A stretch of 64,000 nucleotides of DNA from an uncultured Pelagibacteraceae bacterium (GTDB taxonomy: Bacteria > Pseudomonadota > Alphaproteobacteria > Pelagibacterales > Pelagibacteraceae): the NCBI GenBank assembly GCA_902558795.1, contig CACEFI010000002.1, positions 1 through 64,000 of the forward strand, written 5' to 3'. Each line of letters starts with the position of its first letter. Position 1 is the stretch's first letter. The notes under the pieces were generated by a model that saw only the letters and a list, made by a program, of their open reading frames with translations, searched no databases and had not been told where the DNA came from. The position numbers were made by a program, and so were the translations under genes. Shown piece after piece: positions 10,877 through 21,293 of the stretch.

Positions 10877-11754
10877 TGAACATAATCACAAAACTTCCAG
10901 GACCTTTGCTAATATTTCTTGGCGCATTTAGTTTAAGTTTTGGAGGGCTATTGGTAAAATCTTTTGAAGGATCAACCCTATGGCAAATATTGTTTTGGAG
11001 ATCTTTATTTTTTTCATTAACGGTTTTAACTTTTTTAATCATCAGCTATAGAAAAAAAACTTTCAAAGCATTTAAAGACTCTGGGCTTCCTGGCTTTATA
11101 GGTGGAATTATTTTATCGATTGGTTTTTGTGGGTATGTTTTCGCGATGTACAAAACTACAGTTGCTAACACCAATTTTATTATATCTCTTCAAATTTTAT
11201 TTTTAGCCATATTTGGATACTTCTTTTTAAAAGAAAAAATTTCTGCAATAACTTTAGCCTCCATTATTCTTGCTTTAACAGGAGTATTGTTAATGGTTGG
11301 AAACTCTTTAACACTTGGAGAATTGTCTGGAAATTTAGCTGCATTTACAATGCCAATTACTTTTGCAATCTTAATAATTATTGTTAGAAAATTTCCAACT
11401 GTAGACATGGTTCCCGCACAATTTTATGCTGGGATATGTTCTTGCTTGGTAGGCTATTTCTTATCAACAAAGATTATGATTTCACCTCATGATATTTTTT
11501 TTGGATTTTTAGCTGGATGTTTACAAGTTGGCTTAGGTTTTATTTTTATTACAACTGGTGCAAGAACAACACCTTCTGCAATGGTTGGAATAATTATGTT
11601 ATCTGAGTCTGTTCTTGGTCCTCTATGGGCATTTTTATTTGTAAGTGAAAGACCTTCGATGTATGGATTAATTGGAGGAGCAATAATTCTTTTTGCTGTA
11701 TTAATTCAGTTTTATTCATTGTTAATTAAGAATAAAAAAAGCATTTCTCATTGA
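10876..11754 (+). CDS. DMT/EamA family transporter
   Basis: Hydrophobic multi-TM protein with two EamA-like halves (LGAFSLSFGGLLVKSF..., LQILFLAIFGYFFLKEKIS). Confidence 0.85.
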   Translation: MNIITKLPGPLLIFLGAFSLSFGGLLVKSFEGSTLWQILFWRSLFFSLTVLTFLIISYRKKTFKAFKDSGLPGFIGGIILSIGFCGYVFAMYKTTVANTNFIISLQILFLAIFGYFFLKEKISAITLASIILALTGVLLMVGNSLTLGELSGNLAAFTMPITFAILIIIVRKFPTVDMVPAQFYAGICSCLVGYFLSTKIMISPHDIFFGFLAGCLQVGLGFIFITTGARTTPSAMVGIIMLSESVLGPLWAFLFVSERPSMYGLIGGAIILFAVLIQFYSLLIKNKKSISH

Positions 11755-11783
11755 CCATTTTTAAATAATTGGTAAGTTACTTT

Positions 11784-11940
11784 TAACGGGAGAGACTACA
11801 AATTAGTAGCACCGAAGGAGCAACCGCCCAGGAAACTCTCAGGTAAAAAGGACCGTAATATATTAACTCTGGAAAGAGATTAAGTTCTCGCCGAAGGAGC
11901 AAAACTCTCAGGCAAATATACAGATGGGTACTAAAGAGTT
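11784..11940 (+). ncRNA. Tandem glycine riboswitch
   Basis: Two aptamer-like units: gggagagactac...accgaaggagcaaccgcccaggaaactctcaggtaaaaaggacc and ctctggaaagagatt...cgccgaaggagcaaaactctcaggcaaatatacagatggg, directly upstream of gcvT. Confidence 0.93.
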
Positions 11941-11943
11941 AAT

Positions 11944-13047
11944 ATGGAAATAAAGAAAACATCTTTAAATAAACTTCACCAAGACAATAACGCTAAGTTT
12001 GTTGAGTTTGCCGGATATGAAATGCCCATACAGTACAGCAAAGGTATTATTGAAGAACATAAATTCACAAGATCGCATTCTGGAATATTTGATGTGTCAC
12101 ATATGGGTCAGTTATTTATATATGGCGATGAAACTTTAACAGAAGAATTAGAAAAAATTTTTCCATTAGATTTAAAAAATCTAAAACAAAACTGCTCTAA
12201 ATATAGTTTTTTAATGAATGAGGATGCGGGAATTTATGATGATTTAATCATTACTAAAATAAAGGAAGGGTATTTAATTATCTTAAATGCTGCATGCAAA
12301 GATAAAGATTTTGAGATTTTATTTAATTTACTAGGTTCAAAATTTAAAATGAATTTAGATAACAAAAGATCTTTAATAGCAATTCAAGGACCTAAGTCTG
12401 TTGAAATTTTAAACTCAATTATAAGTGGGGTTGATAATCTAAATTTTATGACTGGAAATTGGTTCGATTCTGATAATCAAAAATTATTTGTCACAAGATC
12501 AGGTTATACAGGGGAAGATGGATTTGAAATTTCAATATCTAATGAAAAAGCTGAAAAATTCGTTGAAAATTTAATAAAAAAGGGAGCACAACTTATAGGA
12601 CTTGGGGCAAGAGATACCTTGAGATTAGAAGCTGGATTATGTTTATATGGTCACGAATTAGATATAAATAAAACACCAGTTGAAGCAAACCTTAGATGGG
12701 CAATCTCAAAATCTAGATTATCAAGTGGAGGTTTTATTGGATCGAAAAAAATTATGAACCAAATGCAAGATGGAGCAAGCCAAATAAGAGTAGGGATTAA
12801 ACCCGAAGGTAGATTGATTGCTAGAGAAAAAACTAAAATATTTGATGATACAGATACACAAATCGGTGAGATAACTAGTGGCACGTTTGGACCAAGTGTA
12901 AATGGTCCTATAGCGATGGGTTATGTTAATAAAGAGTTTTCAAAAGTTGATACTAAAATTTTGCTTGAGGTAAGAGGAAAAAAACATCCAGCAAATGTTT
13001 GTGCATTACCATTTTATAAAAAAAATTATGTGAAAGGAGTAAATTAA
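11944..13047 (+). CDS. gcvT: Glycine cleavage system aminomethyltransferase T protein
   Basis: [35 protein letters not shown]. Confidence 0.97.
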   Translation: MEIKKTSLNKLHQDNNAKFVEFAGYEMPIQYSKGIIEEHKFTRSHSGIFDVSHMGQLFIYGDETLTEELEKIFPLDLKNLKQNCSKYSFLMNEDAGIYDDLIITKIKEGYLIILNAACKDKDFEILFNLLGSKFKMNLDNKRSLIAIQGPKSVEILNSIISGVDNLNFMTGNWFDSDNQKLFVTRSGYTGEDGFEISISNEKAEKFVENLIKKGAQLIGLGARDTLRLEAGLCLYGHELDINKTPVEANLRWAISKSRLSSGGFIGSKKIMNQMQDGASQIRVGIKPEGRLIAREKTKIFDDTDTQIGEITSGTFGPSVNGPIAMGYVNKEFSKVDTKILLEVRGKKHPANVCALPFYKKNYVKGVN

Positions 13048-13427
13048 TGAGTGAAGTAAAATTTTCAAAAGAACATGAGTGGATTACTTTAGAGGGAGAT
13101 GTAGCTACCATAGGAATTACAAAACATGCAACAGAAATGCTTGGAGACATAGTTTTTGCAGAACTTCCTGAAAAAGGATCTAATGTTGAAAAAGATGGTA
13201 CTGCAGGAGTAGTAGAGTCCACGAAAGCTGCTAGTGATGTTTATACTCCAGTTAGTGGTGAGGTAGTAGATACAAACCAAACTATTGTAGATGATCCTTC
13301 TAAAATTAATGAAGATCCAGAGGGTTCAGCATGGTTTTTTAAACTTAAAATGAAAGATCAATCTGAAATGGATAGTCTTATGAACAAAGAAGAATACGAT
13401 AAATTTGCAAAGGAGAGTGCTAACTAA
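13047..13427 (+). CDS. gcvH: Glycine cleavage system H protein
   Basis: [19 protein letters not shown]...[18 protein letters not shown]. Confidence 0.97.
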   Translation: MSEVKFSKEHEWITLEGDVATIGITKHATEMLGDIVFAELPEKGSNVEKDGTAGVVESTKAASDVYTPVSGEVVDTNQTIVDDPSKINEDPEGSAWFFKLKMKDQSEMDSLMNKEEYDKFAKESAN

Positions 13428-16297
13428 TGTTACATAATTCTCAAAAAGATTTTTTAAAAAGGCACATTGGACCTTCAGATGAAGATCAAAATAAAATGCT
13501 TGAGGAACTTAATTACAAATCACTAGATGATTTAATTAAAAGCACAGTTCCAGAAAAAATCCAATTGAAAGATGAATTAAATATTGGTGAATCTAATTCA
13601 GAATATGAAGCATTAAGAAAATTAAAAGCAATTTCAAAAAAAAATCAAATTTATTCTAACTTTATAGGAATGGGTTATTATGGCACCTATACGCCATATG
13701 TAATTCTAAGAAATATTTTAGAAAATCCAGGTTGGTACACTTCTTATACACCTTATCAACCCGAGGTAGCTCAAGGAAGATTAGAAATGCTTCTTAATTT
13801 CCAACAAATGATAGTTGATTTTACAGGAATGGATATCGCAAATGCATCTTTATTAGATGAAGGAACAGCAGCTGCAGAAGCAATGGGGTTAAGTCATAGA
13901 TTAAATAAGAAAGATAGCAATTTAGTTTTTGTCTCAAAAAATTGTCACCCACAAACAATAGATGTAATCCAAACAAGAGCAGAACCAATGGGATTAAAAG
14001 TACTTGTCGGAAATGAAGATGAAGTATTAGATCAATTAAAGGAAGATTTAGTTTGTGGTATATTGCAATATCCTGGAACATTAGGAGATATAAAAGATCC
14101 TAGTGAAGCAATTAGTAAAATTCATAAAAAAAATGGTAAAGCAATATTAGCTTGTGATTTGTTAGCTCTTGCTAAGTTAAAAACTCCAAGAGAACTAGGA
14201 GCAGATATTGCTGTAGGAAGTTCTCAAAGATTTGGAATTCCAATGGGTTACGGTGGACCTCATGCAGCCTTCTTTGCAACTAAGGATGAATACAAAAGAT
14301 CTATGCCAGGAAGAATTGTCGGGGTATCTGTTGATAGACATGGAAACAAAGCATACAGATTATCATTACAAACTAGGGAACAACATATAAGAAGAGATAA
14401 AGCTACAAGTAATATTTGTACCGCCCAAGCTTTGTTAGCAATTGTTTCAGCTGCATATGCCATTTACCACGGCCCAGAAGGTATTAAAACTATTGCAGAA
14501 AGAGTTTCTCAATTAGCTAAAAATTTTGCAGATAAATTGAAACAATCTGGATATGAAATTTATTCAGATCATTTCTTTGATACAGTTACAATTGTAACAA
14601 AAGATAAAACTGATCAAATTTATAAAAATGCTTTGGATCAAAAGGTAAACATTAGAAGAGTAAATTCTGAAATGTTAGCAGTTTCTTTTGATGAAAAGAA
14701 AAATGTTTATAGAGTAAATCAATTGTTGAAAATTTTTAATGCAGCTGAATCGATTAAAAAAGAAGACCCAACAGTAAGTTTACCTAATTTACCTAAAAAA
14801 TTATTAAGAACTTCAAAATATTTAGAACATCCTATTTTTAATTCATATCACTCAGAAACTGAGATGCTTAGATATTTAAAAAAGTTAGAAGATAAAGATA
14901 TAGCTTTAAATAGAACTATGATTGCACTTGGTTCATGTACTATGAAATTAAACGCTACTGCAGAAATGATACCTATTTCGTGGAGAGAATTAGCAGAGCC
15001 TCATCCATTTGTACCTATTGAGCAGATGGAAGGATATAGAGATTTATTCACTGATCTTAAAAATTGGCTGAGATCAATTACTGGTTTTTCTGGTGTTTCG
15101 CTTCAACCAAATGCAGGCGCCCAAGGCGAATATGCAGGATTAATGGTTATTAGAAAATATCATTTAGATAGAGGTGAGGAAAACAGAAATATATGTTTAA
15201 TACCTAGCTCAGCACATGGAACCAATCCTGCTAGTGCACAAATGGTAGGAATGAAAGTTGTTGTTGTTAATTGTGACAAAGAAGGAAATGTTGATTTTGA
15301 AGATTTAAAGAAAAAAGCAGAAATGCATTCTGAAAATCTTGGAGCATTAATGGTCACTTATCCGTCTACTCACGGAGTATTTGAGGAAAAAATTACAGAT
15401 ATATGTGAGTTAATTCATAAACACGGTGGCCAAGTTTATATGGATGGTGCAAATTTAAACGCACTTGTTGGTATAGCAAGACCTGGAAATTTTGGTCCAG
15501 ATGTTTGTCACATAAACTTACACAAAACATTCTGTATTCCACATGGTGGTGGAGGACCAGGAATGGGTCCAATTGCCTGTAAAAGACATTTACAAGTTTA
15601 TTTGCCTAATCATCCAGTTGTTAAGGACTGTGGACCTGCTACAGGAATAGGAGCAGTTTCAGCAGCACCTTGGGGAAGTTCAAGTATTTTATCAATTTCT
15701 TGGATGTATATTAAAATGATGGGTTCTGAAGGTTTAAAATTAGCTACTCAAATTGCAATACTAAATGCAAATTATATAGCTCATAGACTTAAAGATCATT
15801 ACCCAATTCTTTATAAAGGTTCAAACGGTAATGTAGCTCATGAATGTATTATTGATATTCGATCTATTAAAACTGAAACAGGGATTACTGAAGAAGATAT
15901 AGCTAAAAGATTGATCGATTATGGTTTTCACGCACCAACAATGTCATGGCCAGTAGCAGGCACAATGATGATTGAACCAACTGAAAGTGAAAGCTTGTCC
16001 GAACTAGATAGATTTTGTGATACTTTGATTAGCATTAAATCAGAAATAGATATGATCAAATCAGGAAAATTTGATAAAGTCGATAATCCAATTAAAAATG
16101 CACCTCATACAGATATTGAATTAGCTTCAGATGAATGGAATCATAAATATTCAAGAGAGCAAGCTGCATATCCAGCAAAATTCTTAAAAGCAAATAAATT
16201 TTGGCCTCCAGTTGCAAGAGTTGACAACGTATATGGAGATAAAAATATTTTTTGTACTTGTCCAAGCATGGATGAGTTTAAAGAAGATGCGGCATAA
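13427..16297 (+). CDS. gcvP: Glycine dehydrogenase (decarboxylating) P protein, single-chain
   Basis: RHIGPSDEDQNKML..., SSAHGTNPASAQMVG, NLHKTFCIPHGGGGPGMGPI. Confidence 0.98.
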   Translation: MLHNSQKDFLKRHIGPSDEDQNKMLEELNYKSLDDLIKSTVPEKIQLKDELNIGESNSEYEALRKLKAISKKNQIYSNFIGMGYYGTYTPYVILRNILENPGWYTSYTPYQPEVAQGRLEMLLNFQQMIVDFTGMDIANASLLDEGTAAAEAMGLSHRLNKKDSNLVFVSKNCHPQTIDVIQTRAEPMGLKVLVGNEDEVLDQLKEDLVCGILQYPGTLGDIKDPSEAISKIHKKNGKAILACDLLALAKLKTPRELGADIAVGSSQRFGIPMGYGGPHAAFFATKDEYKRSMPGRIVGVSVDRHGNKAYRLSLQTREQHIRRDKATSNICTAQALLAIVSAAYAIYHGPEGIKTIAERVSQLAKNFADKLKQSGYEIYSDHFFDTVTIVTKDKTDQIYKNALDQKVNIRRVNSEMLAVSFDEKKNVYRVNQLLKIFNAAESIKKEDPTVSLPNLPKKLLRTSKYLEHPIFNSYHSETEMLRYLKKLEDKDIALNRTMIALGSCTMKLNATAEMIPISWRELAEPHPFVPIEQMEGYRDLFTDLKNWLRSITGFSGVSLQPNAGAQGEYAGLMVIRKYHLDRGEENRNICLIPSSAHGTNPASAQMVGMKVVVVNCDKEGNVDFEDLKKKAEMHSENLGALMVTYPSTHGVFEEKITDICELIHKHGGQVYMDGANLNALVGIARPGNFGPDVCHINLHKTFCIPHGGGGPGMGPIACKRHLQVYLPNHPVVKDCGPATGIGAVSAAPWGSSSILSISWMYIKMMGSEGLKLATQIAILNANYIAHRLKDHYPILYKGSNGNVAHECIIDIRSIKTETGITEEDIAKRLIDYGFHAPTMSWPVAGTMMIEPTESESLSELDRFCDTLISIKSEIDMIKSGKFDKVDNPIKNAPHTDIELASDEWNHKYSREQAAYPAKFLKANKFWPPVARVDNVYGDKNIFCTCPSMDEFKEDAA

Positions 16298-16303
16298 TAA
16301 TTA

Positions 16304-17542
16304 ATGAGAATTGCTGTTGTTGGCTCAGGCATTTCTGGATTAAGTGCAGCTTATTATTTATCTAAAAAACACCATGTAGATCTTTTTGAGCGAGAGGATC
16401 ATTTTGGTGGACATTCTCATACAATAGATTTGTTTTTTGATGAAAAAAAAGTTTCAGTAGATATTGGGTTTATTGTTTTTAATTTCCAAACGTATCCAAA
16501 TTTAATTAATTTTTTTAAGGAAAATGATATTCAAATTGAAAAAAGTAATATGTCTTTTTCAGTTTCAGTAGATAATACAAAATTTGAATATTGTGGAAAA
16601 GGGTTGAGTGGAATTTTCTCTAATAAATCAAATTTGTTTAACATAGAGTTTTTAAAAATGTTTTTTGATATAATTAAATTTTATAAAAAAAGTGATCAAG
16701 TAAATGTATCAAATGATAAAATTACTTTAGGTGAATATTTAAAAATTAATAAATTATCAAAAACATTTGTTGATTATCATATAATACCAATGGTATCTGC
16801 AATTTGGTCTATGCCTCCTTATGAAGCGAGCAAGATGCCAATTAGTTTCTTTCTTAGATTTTTCCAAAATCATGGTTTGTTTAAATTGAAAAATAGACCG
16901 CAGTGGTACACAGTAACCAATAGAAGCAGAACTTATGTTAGTAAAATACTTTCTCAAATAAGTGGTGAACATTATAAAAACTATAAAGTTACAAAAATAA
17001 AAAGAAAATCATCAGGATTAGACCTATACTATGGTGGAGAAAGCGAATTTTTTGATTATGATAAAGTAGTTTTGGCAACACATGCTGATGAAGCCTTAAA
17101 GTTAATTGAAAATCCAACTGATGATGAGAAAAATATTCTTTCAAATTTTAGTTATAAAGAAAATATAGCCTATATACACACAGACCAGCAGGCTATGCCA
17201 AAAAATAAAAAAGCTTGGTCTTCTTGGAATTCATCAATAGATGACAAGGATTTAGAAAAAAATTCAATTACATACTGGTTAAATCTATTACAAAATTTAA
17301 AGTGTGATGATAATATTTTCTTAACATTAAATCCTTACTTCAATATTGATAAGAGTAAAATATTGAAAGTAGTAAAATTTACACATCCATATTATGATCA
17401 AAAAGCATTAGATTCTCAATCAGAGCTTGTTAAAATACAAAATCAAAAAGATTTGCTTTTTTGTGGTAGTTATTTTGGTTACGGATTTCATGAAGATGGA
17501 ATAAAATCATCTATTGAAATGTTGAAAAACCTTAATGATTAG
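16304..17542 (+). CDS. FAD-dependent amine oxidase-like oxidoreductase
   Basis: MRIAVVGSGISGLSAAYYLSKKHHVDLFEREDHFGGHSHTI; gene neighbour of DUF1365 and CFA synthase. Confidence 0.88.
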   Translation: MRIAVVGSGISGLSAAYYLSKKHHVDLFEREDHFGGHSHTIDLFFDEKKVSVDIGFIVFNFQTYPNLINFFKENDIQIEKSNMSFSVSVDNTKFEYCGKGLSGIFSNKSNLFNIEFLKMFFDIIKFYKKSDQVNVSNDKITLGEYLKINKLSKTFVDYHIIPMVSAIWSMPPYEASKMPISFFLRFFQNHGLFKLKNRPQWYTVTNRSRTYVSKILSQISGEHYKNYKVTKIKRKSSGLDLYYGGESEFFDYDKVVLATHADEALKLIENPTDDEKNILSNFSYKENIAYIHTDQQAMPKNKKAWSSWNSSIDDKDLEKNSITYWLNLLQNLKCDDNIFLTLNPYFNIDKSKILKVVKFTHPYYDQKALDSQSELVKIQNQKDLLFCGSYFGYGFHEDGIKSSIEMLKNLND

Positions 17543-18299
17543 TTCTTGTATATATAATGGAAATGTAATCCATAAGAGATTCAAACCAAAAGAACATTTT
17601 TTTAAATATAAAGTATTTTCACTATTTATTGATCTATCAGAACTTAATGAGCTTAATGAAAAATTAAAATTTTTTTCTTTAAATAAATTTAATCTAATTA
17701 GTTTTTACGAGAAAGATCACGGTGAGCGTGATGGCACATCTCTTTTTGACTGGGTAAAAAAAAACCTAAGTAGCAATAATATTGGTACAGATCATATAAA
17801 GGTAAAACTTTTATGTTATCCAAGAATATTAGGTTATGTTTTTAATCCACTAAGTATTTTTTTTGTATATGATAAAAATGAAAATTTAGTTTCTATTTTA
17901 TATGAAGTTAAAAATACATTTGGTGAGCAACACACATATGTTTTTAAAGTAGAAGGTCAAAATAAATTAATTCAAAATAATTGCACAAAGAAATTTCATG
18001 TTTCACCATTTATTGAAATGAACTGTAATTATTTTTTTAGGATATTAAATCCAGAGCAAAAGTTATCAGTTATAATAGATCAATATGATCAAGAGGGAAA
18101 AATTCTTTTTGCATCTCAAGATGGTGAAAGATCTGATCTAACAAGTAAAAATTTAATGAATTCCTATCTAAATCACCCCTTAATGACATTTAAAATAATC
18201 TCTGCGATACATTTTGAAGCGTTTAAATTATGGATTAAAGGGATAAAATTTATAAAGAAAAAGTTAAAAATAAAAAATAATTTAACAGTAGAAAATTAA
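17535..18299 (+). CDS. DUF1365 family protein
   Basis: GNVIHKRFKPKEHFFKYKVFSLFIDL..., PRILGYVFNPLSIFFVYD, VKNTFGEQHTYV. Confidence 0.88.
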   Translation: MISSCIYNGNVIHKRFKPKEHFFKYKVFSLFIDLSELNELNEKLKFFSLNKFNLISFYEKDHGERDGTSLFDWVKKNLSSNNIGTDHIKVKLLCYPRILGYVFNPLSIFFVYDKNENLVSILYEVKNTFGEQHTYVFKVEGQNKLIQNNCTKKFHVSPFIEMNCNYFFRILNPEQKLSVIIDQYDQEGKILFASQDGERSDLTSKNLMNSYLNHPLMTFKIISAIHFEAFKLWIKGIKFIKKKLKIKNNLTVEN

Positions 18300-19477
18300 T
18301 GTTATTGAATAATGCAGCAAATAAATTAGTCTTTAAATTTCTTAACAAAATAAGCTATGGTTATTTAGAGTTAACCACATTTGATGGCAAAGTTTTAAAG
18401 TTTGGAAATCCTAATGAAAAATTGCAAGCAAATATTTTAATAAAAAAACCAGATTTTAATTATAATTTAATTAGAGGTGGCAGTATTGGATTTGCTGAAA
18501 GTTATATGAGAGGCGAGTTTGAAACTGATAATTTGTCAAATTTAATTGAACTTACTGCAAGAAATATAGACATTATATATAAATTTTCAGGGCTTCTTGA
18601 TTTTCCAATAATTAATTTTGTTAAAAATAGAATAATCAAAAATACAAAAAGCCGAAGCAAAGAAAATATTGCAAAACATTATGATCTTGGCAATGATTTT
18701 TTTTCTCTTTGGTTAGATGACACTCTTACTTATTCTAGTGCTATTTTTGATGATAAGTCAAAGAATCTTTCTGATGCTCAAAATAACAAATATCAAAAAT
18801 TAATTGATTTAATCAAACCTAATAATGGTGACAAGGTTTTAGAAATAGGATGCGGCTGGGGAGGTTTTGCTGAGTACTTAGGTAAAAAATATGATGTTAA
18901 ACTAGATTGTATTACAATATCAAAAAAACAATTTGAATATGCAAAAGAAAGAATTTTTAATTGTGGTTTAAACGAAAAAGTAAATATTGAAATAAAAGAT
19001 TATAGAGATCTTAAAGGCAAATATAATTCAATTGCTTCTATAGAGATGATAGAGGCTGTTGGTCAAAATTATTTAGAGAGTTATTTTAAAACTATCAAAA
19101 CAAACTTATCCGATCGTGGAAAAGCAGCCATTCAAGCAATTACTATTGATGATAAGTTGTTTGATAGATACAAAAACAAACAAGATTTTATTCAAAAATA
19201 TATTTTTCCTGGTGGTTTTTTACCAAATAAAAATAGTATTAATCGTTATGTGTCTGATAACAGTTTAACTATAAATTCTTATATTTCTTATGCTGATCAT
19301 TATGCAAATACATTGGCTATATGGAGAAATGATTTTTTAAAAAAATGGGATTTAATAAAAAATCAAGGTTTTGATTTAACATTTAAAAGAATGTGGGAGT
19401 TTTACCTTTCTTATTGTGAGGCAGGATTTAAGTCAAAAAATATTGATCTGATACAGTTTTCAATGCAAAACAAATAA
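18299..19477 (+). CDS. cfa: Cyclopropane-fatty-acyl-phospholipid synthase family methyltransferase
   Basis: NIAKHYDLGNDFFSLWLDDTLTYSSAIF, VLEIGCGWGGFAEYL, SIEMIEAVG. Confidence 0.92.
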   Translation: MLLNNAANKLVFKFLNKISYGYLELTTFDGKVLKFGNPNEKLQANILIKKPDFNYNLIRGGSIGFAESYMRGEFETDNLSNLIELTARNIDIIYKFSGLLDFPIINFVKNRIIKNTKSRSKENIAKHYDLGNDFFSLWLDDTLTYSSAIFDDKSKNLSDAQNNKYQKLIDLIKPNNGDKVLEIGCGWGGFAEYLGKKYDVKLDCITISKKQFEYAKERIFNCGLNEKVNIEIKDYRDLKGKYNSIASIEMIEAVGQNYLESYFKTIKTNLSDRGKAAIQAITIDDKLFDRYKNKQDFIQKYIFPGGFLPNKNSINRYVSDNSLTINSYISYADHYANTLAIWRNDFLKKWDLIKNQGFDLTFKRMWEFYLSYCEAGFKSKNIDLIQFSMQNK

Positions 19478-19482
19478 AAATA

Positions 19483-20043
19483 ATGGAGATATTTATGCGA
19501 CATATAAAAATAATTAAGTCAATTTTATTGATAATCTCATTATTCTTAATTACAAGTTGCTCAAACAATAATGCTATGAAACCAGAAGATTTTAAAAATA
19601 AAGAGCCAAGATTAGTTATTGAAGAATATATGACGGGAAATGTAAAGGCTTGGGGTGTATTACAAAATAGATCAGGAAAAGTTACAAGGCAGTTTTCTGC
19701 TGATTTAAATGGCACATGGGATGGAAAACAATTGATACTAAAAGAAAAATTTAATTGGGATGATGGTGAGGTTCAGGATAGAGAATGGACAATTAACAAA
19801 ATAGACGAACATAATTATGAAGGTACTGCTGGTGACGTTGTGGGAAAAGCCAAAGGTTATTCTTATGGACCAGCTTTTAAATTTGAATATGTTTTGTTAG
19901 TGCCAGTTAAAGGTAAAGAGATGAAAATTACATTTGATGATTGGATTTTTAAACAAGATGATAGAGTTGCAATTAACAGAGCAACTATGACAAAGTTTGG
20001 ATTTAAAGTTGCAGAGTTGACGGTTGTATTTGTTAAAGATTGA
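19483..20043 (+). CDS. DUF3833-type lipoprotein (start possibly at 19495)
   Basis: Lipobox-like ITSCSNN; ...GNVKAWGVLQNRSGKVTRQFSADLNGTWDG... resembles DUF3833. Confidence 0.8.
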   Translation: MEIFMRHIKIIKSILLIISLFLITSCSNNNAMKPEDFKNKEPRLVIEEYMTGNVKAWGVLQNRSGKVTRQFSADLNGTWDGKQLILKEKFNWDDGEVQDREWTINKIDEHNYEGTAGDVVGKAKGYSYGPAFKFEYVLLVPVKGKEMKITFDDWIFKQDDRVAINRATMTKFGFKVAELTVVFVKD

Positions 20044-20802
20044 TTATTTTTTTTGATATTTTGTCATTTTACCAACTAAACCAAAATAAATTTTGCTAGG
20101 TAAAAAACTTAAAAGTTTCAATATAATTGTCAGTGCTTTAGGAAAGTGGATTTCAAATACAGTTTTATTAATCAAACCATTATAAATTTGATCTGCAGCA
20201 TATTCTGGAGTTTTTAAAAATGGCATTTTAAAATCATTTTTATCTGTCATTGGTGTCTTAATAAAACCTGGAGAAACTAAGCAAACACGCACATTATATC
20301 TTTTAAAATCAAAATATAAGCTTTCAGCTAAATTATTTAGAGCAGATTTGGATGGTCCATAACCCGTTGAGTTTGGCAGTCCTCTGTATCCAGCTATTGA
20401 TGAGACTATTGTAATAATACCACTCTCTTTATTTCTAAAATATTCCTCAACAGCTTTGATGCTATTTACAGTTCCAAAAAAATTTACCTTAAATACATCT
20501 TCCATTTGTTCTATATCTAAATCTTTTTCTTTTTTAGGATTCCATGTACCAGTTGAAAAAAAACATATATCAATATTTTCAAACTTATTTCTAATTTCAT
20601 TAAATACTTCTTTGCATTTAAATTTATCTGTGACATCAAGTGGAAAAGCAGAGATATTTTCATAAGAATTTGAAAGTTCATTTAACAACTCTTCTCTTCT
20701 TGCTGATACAGCAACATTCCAACCTTGATTTGCAAATTTGATTGCTAAAGCTCTACCAATTCCAGTGCTACCACCAGTTATCCAAATAGTTTTTTTGCTC
20801 AT
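20044..20802 (-). CDS. Short-chain dehydrogenase/reductase
   Basis: IWITGGSTGIGRALA...; YGPSKSALNNLAESL. Confidence 0.88.
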   Translation of the reverse strand: MSKKTIWITGGSTGIGRALAIKFANQGWNVAVSARREELLNELSNSYENISAFPLDVTDKFKCKEVFNEIRNKFENIDICFFSTGTWNPKKEKDLDIEQMEDVFKVNFFGTVNSIKAVEEYFRNKESGIITIVSSIAGYRGLPNSTGYGPSKSALNNLAESLYFDFKRYNVRVCLVSPGFIKTPMTDKNDFKMPFLKTPEYAADQIYNGLINKTVFEIHFPKALTIILKLLSFLPSKIYFGLVGKMTKYQKK

Positions 20803-20805
20803 TTT

Positions 20806-21291
20806 TTGTTATGTATTATTAACATGATTAAAAATAAATTATTAACATTTATACTGTTTCTTCTCATTACCTTTTCTGCCTCTTTAATTGGAGGTTTAGC
20901 CACAATTAATTTTATGAATCCTTGGTATTCATTATTAAATAAGCCAATATTCAATCCACCAGACTGGGTGTTTGGTCCTGTTTGGACTATTTTATACTTT
21001 ATGATGACTATTTCGATATGGTTTTATTGGCATACAAAAAATAGAGTAATGAATACAATTTATATTTATTTTATACACTTAGTTTTTAATGCAACTTGGA
21101 GTATAACTTTTTTTGCATTTCATAACATGATTTTGGCTTTAGTTGTATTATTCATATTAATAGCATTGATAATCAATCTTATTTTAAGTTTTAGACGCGT
21201 CAAGATGATTAGTGCTTATTTAATGATTCCATATTTACTTTGGTGCTGCTTTGCACTAATCCTCAATACAAGCTTAATAATTTTAAATTAA
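20806..21291 (+). CDS. tspO: TspO/MBR family tryptophan-rich sensory protein
   Basis: WYSLLNKPIFNPPDWVFGPVWTILYFMMTISIW. Confidence 0.92.
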   Translation: MLCIINMIKNKLLTFILFLLITFSASLIGGLATINFMNPWYSLLNKPIFNPPDWVFGPVWTILYFMMTISIWFYWHTKNRVMNTIYIYFIHLVFNATWSITFFAFHNMILALVVLFILIALIINLILSFRRVKMISAYLMIPYLLWCCFALILNTSLIILN

Positions 21292-21293
21292 TT

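Noticed and set aside
21240-21293. Upstream extension of the DAO-family oxidoreductase ORF
   Set aside because: Extension overlaps tspO in another frame; the GGGIIG motif needs the start near 21294.
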